A DNA stretch of 64,000 nt from Microbacterium sp. MYb45 (GCF_002979655.1 NZ_PCPG01000001.1:868001-932000); one strand, 5' to 3'; positions 37,047 to 45,943 are shown, counted from the stretch's first letter. Notes: generated by a model from the letters alone, not told the origin. Numbers and translations: made by a program.

Positions 37047-37892
37047 TCAGTTCCCGCGGGGCGCGCGATGTCCCGCCCTCGTGAGCGCACGTCGCATCGT
37101 GACGACGGAGGTGAATCCGGACTCGGCGGCGATGTCCGCCATCGAGGGACCGTGCTTCCCGTCGTCGGATGCGAGCCGGCGCAGACCCTCCGCGACGCGA
37201 TGACGCTCGATCTCTCTCCGCGGGCTCATGCCCATCGGCTGATAGGCGCGATGCAGTGAACTGGCACTCACGGCGAGATCTCGGCACAGCACCTCGACGG
37301 TCAGGGCGGGGTCGCGAAACCGCTCGGAGATGAGCGTCTGCGCGGCGAGGAACAGGCCATCTCGGTGAACAGGATCAGTGCGGGACCGGGACGAATGCTC
37401 ATAGGCCGCAGCGGCGGCCAGATGCTCCATCGCGATCCGAGAGTGGATGGAGGGCTTCACCCCGGACCGGTTCGCATCGAGCGATGTGTTGGCCACAGAG
37501 GTCATGGCGAGGAGGGACTCTCGCGTGATCGACCGCGGCTCTCCCATCAGGCGGCGATACTCCCGCCCCCGCAGGATGCTGTCGCGGAAGAACCAGCCGT
37601 AGCGCGCCCACGGTTTCGGCGAGTGGGCGTGGAGTGCGGAGTCGCCGTCGAGCAGGATGATCTGCCCCGCCTCGATCTGCACGGTGCTGCCGTCCACCGT
37701 CACCTCGGCGATTCCCTCCACGATCGCCGCCACGTGAACGATGCCCGCGCGGCTGTGGAGCGCAGTACTCATCCCTCCGCTCCACAGCCGCGCGAACCCG
37801 AAGTCATCGGTGGCCGTCTCGTCGTACTCGTAGACCTGCGGTCGAGCGTCGTAACTCCACCCGTGCCTGAGGCTCTGCTTCAGTACCTCCAC
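37047..37892 (-). CDS. AraC family transcriptional regulator
   Basis: 281 residues. The N-terminal cupin-like sensor domain (IVHVAAIVEGIAEVTVDG, GQIILLDGDSALHAHSP) is followed by a C-terminal double helix-turn-helix (about 190-275) with LTVEVLCRDLAVSASSLHRAY and PSMADIAAESGFTSVVTMRRA. It is the last gene of a minus-strand cluster, 14 bp after the sulfatase stop, and so probably regulates that cluster. The start is GTG 37892. The effector is unknown. Confidence 0.85.
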   Translation of the reverse strand: MEVLKQSLRHGWSYDARPQVYEYDETATDDFGFARLWSGGMSTALHSRAGIVHVAAIVEGIAEVTVDGSTVQIEAGQIILLDGDSALHAHSPKPWARYGWFFRDSILRGREYRRLMGEPRSITRESLLAMTSVANTSLDANRSGVKPSIHSRIAMEHLAAAAAYEHSSRSRTDPVHRDGLFLAAQTLISERFRDPALTVEVLCRDLAVSASSLHRAYQPMGMSPRREIERHRVAEGLRRLASDDGKHGPSMADIAAESGFTSVVTMRRALTRAGHRAPRGN

Positions 37893-37906
37893 CTCGACCG
37901 CCGGTG

Positions 37907-40210
37907 TCAGCTCGTGTAGATCACGTCGACCGCGTGGATCTCACCGGTGAAGGCGAACGGCGCACGGTCGAAGTAGTCGAGCGAGACGGAACCACCCAGG
38001 CACACGCCGATGTCGAGACAGTCGTTGGCGGTGAACAGCAGCGGGACGCTGACGGGCACGGTGCCGGTCGCGATCTGCCGGCCGTCGAGCGAGATGTCGA
38101 TGCGCAGCGGTCCAGCCGGCCGCGCTTCGACGTAGCCGGTCTCCACGACGATCTCCGCGCGCCCCACGGGTAAGCGCTCCGCGGACCGGATCTTGGTGCG
38201 GTGCACGATGAACGTGTTGTACTCGTAGCAGAGGTAGCCGTCGTCCAGGTAGCACGTGAGGCCTCCTCCGGCGCCACCCAGCGCGTAGAGCACTCCCTCG
38301 GCGTTCTCCGGCAGCGATGCGTCGATCGTCACCCTGTTCGCGCGGTTCCCGAGCGCCGGTGCGATGAACTCCGGCATCCGTCGCAGGTCGCCGGTGAAGC
38401 TCCAGCTCCGGTACGGCGTCGAGATGCGGAACTCGGGGTGGTAAATCGGCACCCAGAGGCCACCGCCGACCGGATAGACGCTGTTCTTCGCCGCCTCGAT
38501 GGCGAACAGCTCCTTGAGCTGGGCGAGCTTGTCGGGATGCTCGTCTGCGAGGTCATGAGCCTGCGTCCAGTCCTCGTCGAGGTGATACAGCTCCCAGGCA
38601 TCCTGGTCTGGGCTCCAGTCGGCGATCCCCTCCGGCAGTCCGGGAACCCAGGGGGCTCGGGGACCGAAGGCCGACGCCATCCACCCGTCGTGATAGATGG
38701 CCCGGCTGCCGAGGATCTCGAAGTACTGGGTGACGTGCGTCTCCTCGGCCTCCGGGTCCGTGAGCGCCGCGGCGAAGCTGGATCCGTCGATCGGATCCTG
38801 GTGCACGCCGCGGACCTCGCGAGGCGGAGTGATCCCGATCAGGTCGTAGAGGGTGGGGACCACGTCCGTGCAGTGCACGAACTGCGACCGCGGCGTGGAG
38901 TCCGGGGTGATCCGCGCCGGCCAGCGCACCGCCAACGGATTGCGTGTGCCACCGAGGTGGGAGGCGAGCAGCTTCATACCCTTGTACGGGGTGCTGCCCG
39001 CCCAAGCCCATCCCGCGTGGTACATGTTGTCGGCCTTGGCCGTGCCGAGAGCGTCCAGGCCGCCCATCTCGTTCATCGCCTGGATGTGCATCTGCACGGT
39101 CGACGGGATGCCGTTCTGGGCGAGCAGTTCGCTGATCGTGCCGTTCTGCCCCTCACCGGACGACCCGTTGTCTCCCCAGATGTACATGATCAGGGTGTTG
39201 TCCCCGTATCCGAGCGCCTCGATCTCGTCGATGACGCGTCCCGCCTGCACGTCGGCGTGCTCGCCGAAACCGGCGGCGATCTCCATCAACCGGGTCTGGA
39301 ACTCCCGTTCGTCTTCGGGGATGTCATCCCACGCGGGCATCCGCGCGTCCCGCTCGGTCAGCTCCGCCGATTCGGGGATCCAGTTCTTCGCCTTGGCACG
39401 CGCGAAGACCCGCTCGCGGTATTCGTCCCAGCCGCCGTCGAATCGCCCGGAGTATTTGTCCGCCCACTCCTTCATGATGTGATGCGGGCCGTGCATCGCG
39501 CCGGACGCCCAGTACAGGAAGAACGGCTTGTCCGGAGCCAGCGCCTTGTGGTCGCGGAGCCAGCCGATGGCATCGTCGGCGAGATCCTCACTGAGGTGGT
39601 ATCCCTCGGCGGCGGTCTTCGGCGGCAGGACGCTCGTGGTGTTCCTCACGAGGTGGGGCTCGTACTGCGACGCTTCACCCGCGAGGAAGCCGTAGAAGTA
39701 CTCGAATCCGATGTTGGAGGGCCAGTTGTGGAACGGCCCGGTGGCTCCCGTCTCGATCGCGGGCGTGTTGTGCCATTTGCCGAACGCGGCGGTCGAGTAC
39801 CCGTAGTCCTTCAACACCTCGGCGCCGAGCGCACTGGAGCGCGGGATCTCGCCCGCGTACCCATCCCAGTCGTTCGCCAGCTCGGCGATCTGTCCGTTCC
39901 CGATCCGATGGTGATTGCGACCGGAGAGCAGAGACGCCCGCGTCGGCGAACACATCGCGGTCGTGTGGAACCTGTTGAAGCCGACTCCCTCGTCGATCAC
40001 GCGGGACAGTGTGTCGGTGCGCACCTCACCGCCGAAGGTGTCCGGAAGACCAGGTCCGGCATCGTCGATCAGGACGATGAGGATGTTCGGCGCGTCATCG
40101 GGAAGCCGCGACGGAGCCGCCCTCTGGCCGTACACCGATTCCTGCATCGTGCGACCCGCGATGCTCGCGGACGGGGTCGGCGGGAACGGGAGGACGTCTT
40201 GCGGGTTCAT
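37907..40210 (-). CDS. Sulfatase (arylsulfatase-type, formylglycine-dependent)
   Basis: 767 residues. Metal-binding NILIVLIDDAGPG (Asp49/Asp50) precedes the sulfatase motif CSPTRASLLSGRN, with Cys87 the predicted formylglycine precursor. Later KWHNTPA, the substrate-site Lys/His region and the second metal segment YIWGDNGSSGEG (Asp-Asn) follow. The C-terminal 200 residues form an extra beta-rich domain ending IHAVDVIYTS. There is no signal peptide, so it is predicted cytoplasmic, unusual for a sulfatase that hydrolyses extracellular substrates. Its ATG overlaps the phosphatase stop. No formylglycine-generating enzyme gene is in the window. Confidence 0.9.
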   Translation of the reverse strand: MNPQDVLPFPPTPSASIAGRTMQESVYGQRAAPSRLPDDAPNILIVLIDDAGPGLPDTFGGEVRTDTLSRVIDEGVGFNRFHTTAMCSPTRASLLSGRNHHRIGNGQIAELANDWDGYAGEIPRSSALGAEVLKDYGYSTAAFGKWHNTPAIETGATGPFHNWPSNIGFEYFYGFLAGEASQYEPHLVRNTTSVLPPKTAAEGYHLSEDLADDAIGWLRDHKALAPDKPFFLYWASGAMHGPHHIMKEWADKYSGRFDGGWDEYRERVFARAKAKNWIPESAELTERDARMPAWDDIPEDEREFQTRLMEIAAGFGEHADVQAGRVIDEIEALGYGDNTLIMYIWGDNGSSGEGQNGTISELLAQNGIPSTVQMHIQAMNEMGGLDALGTAKADNMYHAGWAWAGSTPYKGMKLLASHLGGTRNPLAVRWPARITPDSTPRSQFVHCTDVVPTLYDLIGITPPREVRGVHQDPIDGSSFAAALTDPEAEETHVTQYFEILGSRAIYHDGWMASAFGPRAPWVPGLPEGIADWSPDQDAWELYHLDEDWTQAHDLADEHPDKLAQLKELFAIEAAKNSVYPVGGGLWVPIYHPEFRISTPYRSWSFTGDLRRMPEFIAPALGNRANRVTIDASLPENAEGVLYALGGAGGGLTCYLDDGYLCYEYNTFIVHRTKIRSAERLPVGRAEIVVETGYVEARPAGPLRIDISLDGRQIATGTVPVSVPLLFTANDCLDIGVCLGGSVSLDYFDRAPFAFTGEIHAVDVIYTS

Positions 40211-41049
40211 GAGGAGTACCTTTCGGGGGTCGACGGCTGCGCCTCGCCGTCATGGAGGACGAGACGCCGACGCAGCGCGACGAGATCAGCGGGGTCGAGA
40301 CCGAGCCCATCCACGGCGTAGCCCTCGATCCCTCCGAACCTCGTGTGCGCCTCGTCGATCGCTGCGTCGAGATACTCAGCACGCACGCCGAGGACGGGAA
40401 GGAGCAATCTCGTGTCCACCCCCTTCGCCGCGGCGGCCGCGAGAAGCGGCTGCAGAGCGGGCAGCAGGTCGGTGTTGGTCTCGAGATAGTCGGCACGCAC
40501 GTCGCCCTCGCTGACGCCGAGCAGCAGAAGCAGCGAAGCCGCCGCCCACCCCGTGCGATCCTTGCCCGTCGTGCAGTGGAACAGCGCCCCACCGCGACGA
40601 GCCGGATCGATGAGGTCGAGGTAGAACGCCCTGTAGGCCGCGAGTGCGGACGGGAGACTCACGATGTTCCGGTAGGAATCCCGCATCAGCTCGACGCCGC
40701 GCCCGTCTCCGAGCGTCGCAGCGAGCCCGACCGGGTCACTGGCGAGTTGGCCGACGCCCGCCGCGACATCCGTGGTGCTGTCGGCCAGCACATCCAGCCC
40801 GACGAGCCGCACGCCGTCGGGCAACCGATCGGGTGACGCGCCGCGCTCGCCGACCGTACGGAGGTCATAGACGGTCGTGATGCCCAGCCCGAGGAAGGCC
40901 TCGACGTCATCGCCTTCCAGCCGAGCGAGTGTGGCCGAGCGATAGACGGCACCGGACCGGAGGACTCCCCCGGCTGCGCGCAGCCCGCCGAGATCACGCA
41001 GGTTCGGGGCGCTGCGCAGGGGAATGCGGCGGGTGATCGGAATGCTCAT
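40207..41049 (-). CDS. Tyrosine-protein phosphatase (Y_phosphatase3 family)
   Basis: 280 residues from ATG 41049, which has a GGAGAAGAG ribosome-binding site; the longer upstream reading to 41130 lacks support. The N-terminal NLRDLGGL motif and the P-loop HCTTGKDRTG (Cys159 nucleophile, Arg165) identify the PF13350 family of protein-tyrosine or lipid phosphatases. Predicted cytoplasmic. It is translationally coupled to the sulfatase downstream and follows the DUF1254/1214 gene by 28 bp, so it belongs to the same operon. Confidence 0.9.
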   Translation of the reverse strand: MSIPITRRIPLRSAPNLRDLGGLRAAGGVLRSGAVYRSATLARLEGDDVEAFLGLGITTVYDLRTVGERGASPDRLPDGVRLVGLDVLADSTTDVAAGVGQLASDPVGLAATLGDGRGVELMRDSYRNIVSLPSALAAYRAFYLDLIDPARRGGALFHCTTGKDRTGWAAASLLLLLGVSEGDVRADYLETNTDLLPALQPLLAAAAAKGVDTRLLLPVLGVRAEYLDAAIDEAHTRFGGIEGYAVDGLGLDPADLVALRRRLVLHDGEAQPSTPERYSS

Positions 41050-41077
41050 CGACTCTTCTCCTGTTCTTCGACCGTCG

Positions 41078-42034
41078 TCAACGTTCGTCGGTCGGAATCG
41101 GCTCAGGGCGCGGCGGGACCCAGCTGCCATCGAGGACCGACTGCTGCGGACGATAGAGCCGCAGTGTGTAGTTCCAACCCGGCATGATGGGCAACGCGTT
41201 CGAGTGGCCCACCGGGTCAGCGCCGAAGTGGATGGTCACTCCGCCGTCGTCGTCTGCGACCGCCGTCAGACTGTTGATGCTGTTCACCCCGAGAGTGTTC
41301 TGCTCGAAGTAGCCGGCGGCGTTGTAGAGCGACACCGACCAGAAAGCGTCGACCGGCACGTCTTCGAGCCGCAGCCGGTAGTCAGCCACCGGCAGCCCCT
41401 CATCGATGCTGATGTAGGTGGCCTCATATTCGGGAAGGCCGCCCCAGCCGCCGGCGGTGCCGAGCAGGTGCATGACCGGATCGACCTCCGCCGGCGTTCC
41501 GAAGGCGTGGTCGTAGGTGGCGACGCCGCGTCCCAGGGTGCGGAGCGCGTCGCGGGTCTCTGCTTGCGACGCTTCGTCGTACTCCGGCAGCGGGAACGCC
41601 CCCACGCCGCCACCCTCCAAGACGATCGCATCCTGGAGACGGTTCACTTCCAGGACGTCGATGGCATCGTTCGGGTCGACCAGGATGCGCACCAGGATCA
41701 CCGCGTAGTCGGTCCCGATCGCGTCGCGGGTGAGCACGTGGGGACCGGCATCCCGCAGCAACAGTGGACCGTAGTGGTCCTGACTCACGACGAACGCGGA
41801 GATGTAGCGACCCGCGGTGTCCGGCAGTGTAAGGGTGACATCTTCGCGCACATCGATGACGGCGCTGCTGTAGAGGGTGTCGCGGTTCTGCCGGATGATC
41901 GGCTGATCATCGAGAGACTTCAGGCCGCGGCTGTGATTCCACGCTCCGAGTCCGACCCCGGCCGCGAGGCGGGAGAACATGAGGTCGGACTCGGCGCGAG
42001 CGAAGCTGCGAACGGTCACTTTCGTTGCGGGCAT
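41078..42034 (-). CDS. DUF1254/DUF1214 family protein
   Basis: 318 residues from ATG 42034 (AGGGAAG ribosome-binding site); the upstream in-frame extension is Arg-rich and rejected. The N-terminal part (VRSFARAESDLMFSRL, IIRQNRDTLYSSAVIDV, ISAFVVSQDHYGPLLL) fits DUF1254. The C-terminal part (DAFWSVSLYNAAGYFEQN, VTIHFGADP, WNYTLRLYRPQQSVLDGSW) fits DUF1214. These domains usually occur together in proteins of unknown function. No signal peptide is visible. It is the second gene of the sulfatase operon. Confidence 0.85.
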   Translation of the reverse strand: MPATKVTVRSFARAESDLMFSRLAAGVGLGAWNHSRGLKSLDDQPIIRQNRDTLYSSAVIDVREDVTLTLPDTAGRYISAFVVSQDHYGPLLLRDAGPHVLTRDAIGTDYAVILVRILVDPNDAIDVLEVNRLQDAIVLEGGGVGAFPLPEYDEASQAETRDALRTLGRGVATYDHAFGTPAEVDPVMHLLGTAGGWGGLPEYEATYISIDEGLPVADYRLRLEDVPVDAFWSVSLYNAAGYFEQNTLGVNSINSLTAVADDDGGVTIHFGADPVGHSNALPIMPGWNYTLRLYRPQQSVLDGSWVPPRPEPIPTDER

Positions 42035-42062
42035 GAGCTTCCCTGCTGTCGATGTCAACGGA

Positions 42063-42437
42063 TCAGGCGAGAGCCTTGGCCTTGAGCCGGTCGAACTCCT
42101 CGGAGCTGATCGCGCCCGCATCACGGAGTCGGGCCGCGGCCTCGATCTCCTCGGTCGCCGTCTTGCCTGCGACCTCCCGGATGTAGGACTCGGTCGCCTC
42201 CGCCGATTCACGCGCCGCCGTGCTGCTCCGCTCGGCCATCCCCTGGCCGCGCGCGATGAGGTAGACCAGGACGGTCAGGAACGGCAGGAAGATCAGGAAG
42301 ACGACCCACACCGCCTTCCACCACCCGTTCAGGCCGCGATCGCGGAACAGGTCCGCGATGATGGCGAAGAGCGCGAACAGGTAGCCGATGAAGACGGTCG
42401 CCCACAGCATCCAGCCGAGCGTTTCCCAGAAGAGCAT
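42063..42437 (-). CDS. SHOCT/PLDc_N domain small membrane protein
   Basis: 124 residues from ATG 42437. Two membrane segments (about 6-28, LGWMLWATVFIGYLFALFAI; about 40-62, AVWVVFLIFLPFLTVLVYLI) of the PLDc_N type are followed by a helical region. A C-terminal SHOCT motif follows (IEAAARLRDAGAISSEEFDRLKAKAL), written here in two parts: IEAAARLRDAG and ISSEEFDRLKAKAL. It is the first gene of the minus-strand operon through the sulfatase. Function unknown. Confidence 0.85.
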   Translation of the reverse strand: MLFWETLGWMLWATVFIGYLFALFAIIADLFRDRGLNGWWKAVWVVFLIFLPFLTVLVYLIARGQGMAERSSTAARESAEATESYIREVAGKTATEEIEAAARLRDAGAISSEEFDRLKAKALA

Positions 42438-42578
42438 GTCTGTTGATTCCGTTCTCCCGCCGGAGCGCATTCGCGTCCCGCGAGGATGAAGAGCAGTGTC
42501 GGGTGCCCGTTCTGCGGTCTGGCCGAAGACACGAGCGTCGCTGAAATTCTGGCCAGTCCCGCCCCCTCGGAATGCGCT

Positions 42579-42599
42579 TCTCATCCGCGCCGGATGAGA
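42579..42599. promoter_or_regulatory. Inverted repeat between SHOCT operon and LuxR gene
   Basis: Arms TCTCATCCG and CGGATGAGA flank CGC. A third half-site TCATCCG lies at 42607-42613. It is about 50 bp before the LuxR GTG and about 140 bp from the divergent operon, so it may be a LuxR-type regulator site controlling both. Confidence 0.6.
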
Positions 42600-42638
42600 G
42601 CCGGGGTCATCCGCCGCCCCCGCCTCTCCCGGCGCCGA

Positions 42639-42644
42639 TATCGT
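42639..42644 (+). promoter_or_regulatory. -10 box of LuxR gene (leaderless)
   Basis: TATCGT, 6 nt before GTG 42651. Confidence 0.5.
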
Positions 42645-42650
42645 TGACGC

Positions 42651-44126
42651 GTGATCGACGCCGTCCGCGAGGACATCTCCCCCACTGATCCGGAGCTCGC
42701 CCGTACGGCTCTGCGCCGGAACTGGCTCCGCCTCATCCTCGAGTCCCGGACCCGCGAACTCGAGCAGCTCTGTCTCGCTCAGCCGGACCCGCACGACGCG
42801 CACGTTCTCCTGATCCGCGCGTGCTGCCGCGACCTGCTCGGCGACTCGCACGGTGCGACATTCCTGCGCGGTCAGGGGTTGAGCGTCGCCGCAGAGGACT
42901 TCGTCGTCTGCTTCACCGAGCTTCTTCTCGCGACGGATGCTTCCGCCAAGGCCGTCGCCGCGGACCGCGCCCGGGACGCCCTCACCCGATGCGGCCCGGA
43001 GGACGACTATCCCTCCGCGCTCTTCCTGCTGGGGTGGACCGAGGTCCGACTCCGGCGGGACCTCGGCGAGGCCATCGCACTGCTCCGCTCCGCAGCGGAC
43101 GAGGCGCGTCTGCACGACCGAGACGAGACCTTCCGGCTCGCCCAGTCGAACCTCGCCTTCGCGCTGACCCACGCCGGGCTCTTCGCAGAGGCCGAGCAGA
43201 CCCTCGATGCGCTCCCGGTCGCGGCGGCACCGTCCGATTGGGACGTCTTCGAAGGCGGTCTCCCCCAGGCGAATCGTGGAACCATCGCCTACTGGCGCGG
43301 GGACTACGACGAGGCGATCCGCCACCTGGATCCTGCGGTCGCCGATACCGCTCCCGGCCACAACTTCGAAGCCCTCGCCCGCCTCTACCTGGTGATGAGC
43401 CTCGTCGCGTTGAAGCGTGACGACCGCTACTACGCGGCATCCGAGCTGATCCGTGGCGTAAGCAGGGCCGACAAGCACGGCATTCCGTGGGACACGCTAC
43501 GGCGGGTGGTTTCCGCGCTGCTCGCGCATGCGGAGGGGCATGACCAGCGCGCGCGAACCATCGCGGCGCCCGCGCTCACACGACCCGGTGCCGCGGTGGC
43601 GCACGCAGTGCTCGCCGAGCTCTACCGGGTCCTCGATGAGCCAGCGCTCGCGGCTCAGGCGCTGCGGTTGGCGTCGGCGGGCGCCCTGCCCCGGTACGCA
43701 CGTGTGAGCACGCTGATCACCTCCGCCGCGCTGCGGTCTGCGGCCGGTCGCGGGCCGGAAGCACACGAGCTCCTGGACCGAGCGCTGGAGGCCGCCTCGT
43801 CGGAGCGGATCCTCGCCCCGTTCCTTTCGGACGACCCGCTGATCGGTGACCTCCTCAGCGCGCACGCGCATCGGGGATCACGTCATGATCCCTTCCTCGC
43901 CGTCGTCCTGGAGCGACGAGGACAACTGTCGCGACGCCTCGCCGGTGTGCTCACGCCGCGGGAGAGCGAGGTTCTCGGGTGCCTGCGCACGACGATGACG
44001 GCCGAGGAGATCGCCGCGCACCTCGGTGTGGCCTACCCGACCGTCAAGACGCACATCCGCTCGGTCTACCGGAAGCTCGGTGTGACCACCCGACGCGAGG
44101 CCGTGCGCTCGACGCTTGCCCGATGA
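42651..44126 (+). CDS. LuxR family regulator with TPR-like sensor region
   Basis: 491 residues. Residues 1-420 are all-helical with TPR-like repeats (for example SALFLLGWTEVRLRRDLGEA, FALTHAGLFAEAEQTLDALP, GTIAYWRGDYDEAIRHLDPA). The LuxR/NarL helix-turn-helix occupies 434-491 (LTPRESEVLGCL..., AEEIAAHLGVAYPTVKTHIR). There is no N-terminal ATPase domain, so it is not a full MalT/LAL-type protein. It is divergent from the sulfatase operon with a dyad between them, so it probably regulates that operon and itself. GTG 42651 follows TATCGT at 6 nt. The signal is unknown. Confidence 0.88.
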   Translation: MIDAVREDISPTDPELARTALRRNWLRLILESRTRELEQLCLAQPDPHDAHVLLIRACCRDLLGDSHGATFLRGQGLSVAAEDFVVCFTELLLATDASAKAVAADRARDALTRCGPEDDYPSALFLLGWTEVRLRRDLGEAIALLRSAADEARLHDRDETFRLAQSNLAFALTHAGLFAEAEQTLDALPVAAAPSDWDVFEGGLPQANRGTIAYWRGDYDEAIRHLDPAVADTAPGHNFEALARLYLVMSLVALKRDDRYYAASELIRGVSRADKHGIPWDTLRRVVSALLAHAEGHDQRARTIAAPALTRPGAAVAHAVLAELYRVLDEPALAAQALRLASAGALPRYARVSTLITSAALRSAAGRGPEAHELLDRALEAASSERILAPFLSDDPLIGDLLSAHAHRGSRHDPFLAVVLERRGQLSRRLAGVLTPRESEVLGCLRTTMTAEEIAAHLGVAYPTVKTHIRSVYRKLGVTTRREAVRSTLAR

Positions 44127-44160
44127 TGTGCACAGCCCGGTGGGAGAAGACGCGCACGAC

Positions 44161-44193
44161 GAAGCGCCCGCCGGTCATCCCGGCGGGCGCTTC
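44161..44193. terminator. Bidirectional terminator hairpin
   Basis: GAAGCGCCCGCCGG pairs with CCGGCGGGCGCTTC around a TCATC loop, between the convergent LuxR and Tat-protein genes. Confidence 0.85.
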
Positions 44194-44220
44194 TCCGATC
44201 ACAACGTCGATACGCGGTAG

Positions 44221-44835
44221 TTACGGCACCTTCGAGCCGGAGGTCTTCTCGCTGAGGAAGTCCGACGAGAGCGTGGTATTCACGTACGTGTCGACGAGCG
44301 CACCCCCTGCGGACGGCAGGAGCCAGAGCACCGGCAGCTGCACGAGGTTCTCCGCGCCGTTCAGCACACCGCTGTAGGTGTAGGTCACGCTCCCCGAGGT
44401 GCCGTCGGCCGGAAGCGATCCGACGCGGGTCCATCCGTGGAGGTTCTGCTCCTGGAGGCGGTAGCTGCCCGGGTCGGTCACGCCGTTACCGGCACCCCAC
44501 GCGACGGTGACGGTGGCGGTCCCCGACGTGAACTTGCCCGCCGGCTCCATGTCGCCGGTGGTGCCGTCGAAAGCGTTGAAGCCGAGGGTCTGCCCCGTGT
44601 TCACCTGCACGCGGTTCGGCTGCGTGGCCGTCCAGGTCTGGACCGAGGTGCCGCCCTGCCACGACGAGAGCCCCCCTCCAGGGGCCGGCTGCGGCTGGGG
44701 GTCGGGCGTGTTCTCGCTCGCGGCGGCGAGCGGGGTGGCGACGGCTACCGCGATGACCGGTGCCGACCAGGCCGCCGCCTTGATCACGGTGCGGCGGTCG
44801 AAGCCGGCACCGCGCTGGTTCTCGTTCTCATTCAT
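44221..44835 (-). CDS. Tat-exported hypothetical protein
   Basis: 204 residues from ATG 44835, fixed by an AAGGAG ribosome-binding site 9 nt upstream. The N-terminus has a twin-arginine signal (FDRRTVIKAAAW, then APVIAVAVATPLAAASE, likely cleavage after AAA or ASE). A Pro/Gln linker follows, then a beta-rich domain with paired strands (VQVNTGQTLGFNAFD, GTATVTVAWG, GSVTYTYSGVLNG). No Cys lipobox, so it is probably released or cell-wall-associated. I do not recognise the family; such small Tat proteins are common in Microbacteriaceae. Confidence 0.8.
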   Translation of the reverse strand: MNENENQRGAGFDRRTVIKAAAWSAPVIAVAVATPLAAASENTPDPQPQPAPGGGLSSWQGGTSVQTWTATQPNRVQVNTGQTLGFNAFDGTTGDMEPAGKFTSGTATVTVAWGAGNGVTDPGSYRLQEQNLHGWTRVGSLPADGTSGSVTYTYSGVLNGAENLVQLPVLWLLPSAGGALVDTYVNTTLSSDFLSEKTSGSKVP

Positions 44836-44896
44836 CTCGATGTTCTCCTTGGGGGTCGGCACAGTCCACTCGGGTGACCGGTGTCACGACGTCTCG

Positions 44897-44918
44897 CCGC
44901 GTGGCACTGGCCACGCGG
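44897..44918. promoter_or_regulatory. Inverted repeat upstream of Tat-protein gene
   Basis: CCGCGTGG-cactgg-CCACGCGG, about 60-80 bp before the ATG of the Tat-exported protein. A smaller dyad GTGAC-cggt-GTCAC lies at 44874-44887. Either could be an operator. The 286-bp gap to the upstream AraC gene holds no recognisable gene. Confidence 0.45.
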
Positions 44919-45121
44919 AGCTTCGACGCATCGGCACACTCGCTGGACCCATGTGGATCGCGCGGCGGGTTCCGCGCTCGTGCGGCAGCCGCGAATGGGA
45001 GTACGGCCGGCCATCCGTCATGCTGGCAGCGGGGACGACCGGCACTTCCCGTCCGGCACGCACATGTCGCTTTCTCGACCAGGGGTGTCGCGCTGGGTAT
45101 GACGCGCACCGCCGACGGGGG

Positions 45122-45943
45122 TCATCCCTCTCGTCGCCGTCGGACCTCCAACGGGGCACGCCGCCCCTCGTGCGCCATCGCCCGCGCCAGGCTCGACCCG
45201 CCGGAGAGGCCGGAGTACCGACCGATCTCCTCGATGCTCAGGCGGTCGTACGCGGGATCCGTGAGCAGACCGATCGCATGCTCGACGCGCGATCGGCGGA
45301 TCTCCCGTTCCACCGTCGTACCCTGTGCCCGGAACGCACGTTGCAGCTGACGCAGGGAAAGCCGGAGCTGCTCGGCGACGCCGCGCGGCGACAGCAAAGG
45401 ATCTGACGCCTGCGCGGTGATCAGGTTCAGGGCATCGCGATGATGATCGGGCGGAAGGCCGGCCGCCGCGGCACGGGTGGCCTCGACAGCCACGCCCAGC
45501 ACCATCTCCTGCAGGAGACGCTCGAGGTAGTAGTTCCCGAAGGCGCTCACCGGATCGGCGTCCACGACGGCCGCCCGCTCGGCGAACGCGACCGCCGGGT
45601 CGAGCAGTGACGTCGACGGTGACACGGGCCGGATCTCGCCCGGCGCCGGCGCCGCGAACCCGGCGAGCACCTCCGCGGGCAGGACGATCGAGAGCAGACG
45701 CAGTCGCTTCAGCGGCGAAGTCAGAACGGTCGCATCGTGGTTGAGCAGAAAAGCATCGTTCTCCGCCAGTCGCACCGTTCCGGACGGGGAGCCGATGTCG
45801 ATGCTGCCGGAGCGGACACTGTGCAGTCCGATCAGTCCCGGCACGCGGTCGAGCCTCGAACGCGCGTCATCGCGCCCCGCCACGAACTCGCGGATGCGCA
45901 CGCTCCCGAACATGGCCAGCGTGCGCGCTCTCGTCACGGGCAC
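45122..45943 (-). CDS. AraC family transcriptional regulator
   Basis: 273 residues with a C-terminal AraC helix-turn-helix pair (about 175-265): LSPRGVAEQLRLSLRQLQRAF and LSIEEIGRYSGLSGGSSLARA. The N-terminal domain (LIGLHSVRSGSIDIGSPSG, LNHDATVLTSPLKRLRLLSI) resembles the AraC-binding-like cupin of the AraC_binding_2 group. It lies upstream of the Tat-exported protein on the same strand but 286 bp away. The start is GTG 45943; Met11 (45913) is an alternative. Target and ligand unknown. Confidence 0.82.
   Translation of the reverse strand: MPVTRARTLAMFGSVRIREFVAGRDDARSRLDRVPGLIGLHSVRSGSIDIGSPSGTVRLAENDAFLLNHDATVLTSPLKRLRLLSIVLPAEVLAGFAAPAPGEIRPVSPSTSLLDPAVAFAERAAVVDADPVSAFGNYYLERLLQEMVLGVAVEATRAAAAGLPPDHHRDALNLITAQASDPLLSPRGVAEQLRLSLRQLQRAFRAQGTTVEREIRRSRVEHAIGLLTDPAYDRLSIEEIGRYSGLSGGSSLARAMAHEGRRAPLEVRRRREG

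Noticed and set aside
38201..40321. A 706-codon plus-strand frame opposite the sulfatase
   Set aside because: Antisense shadow; the minus strand carries the sulfatase motif and a coupled operon.
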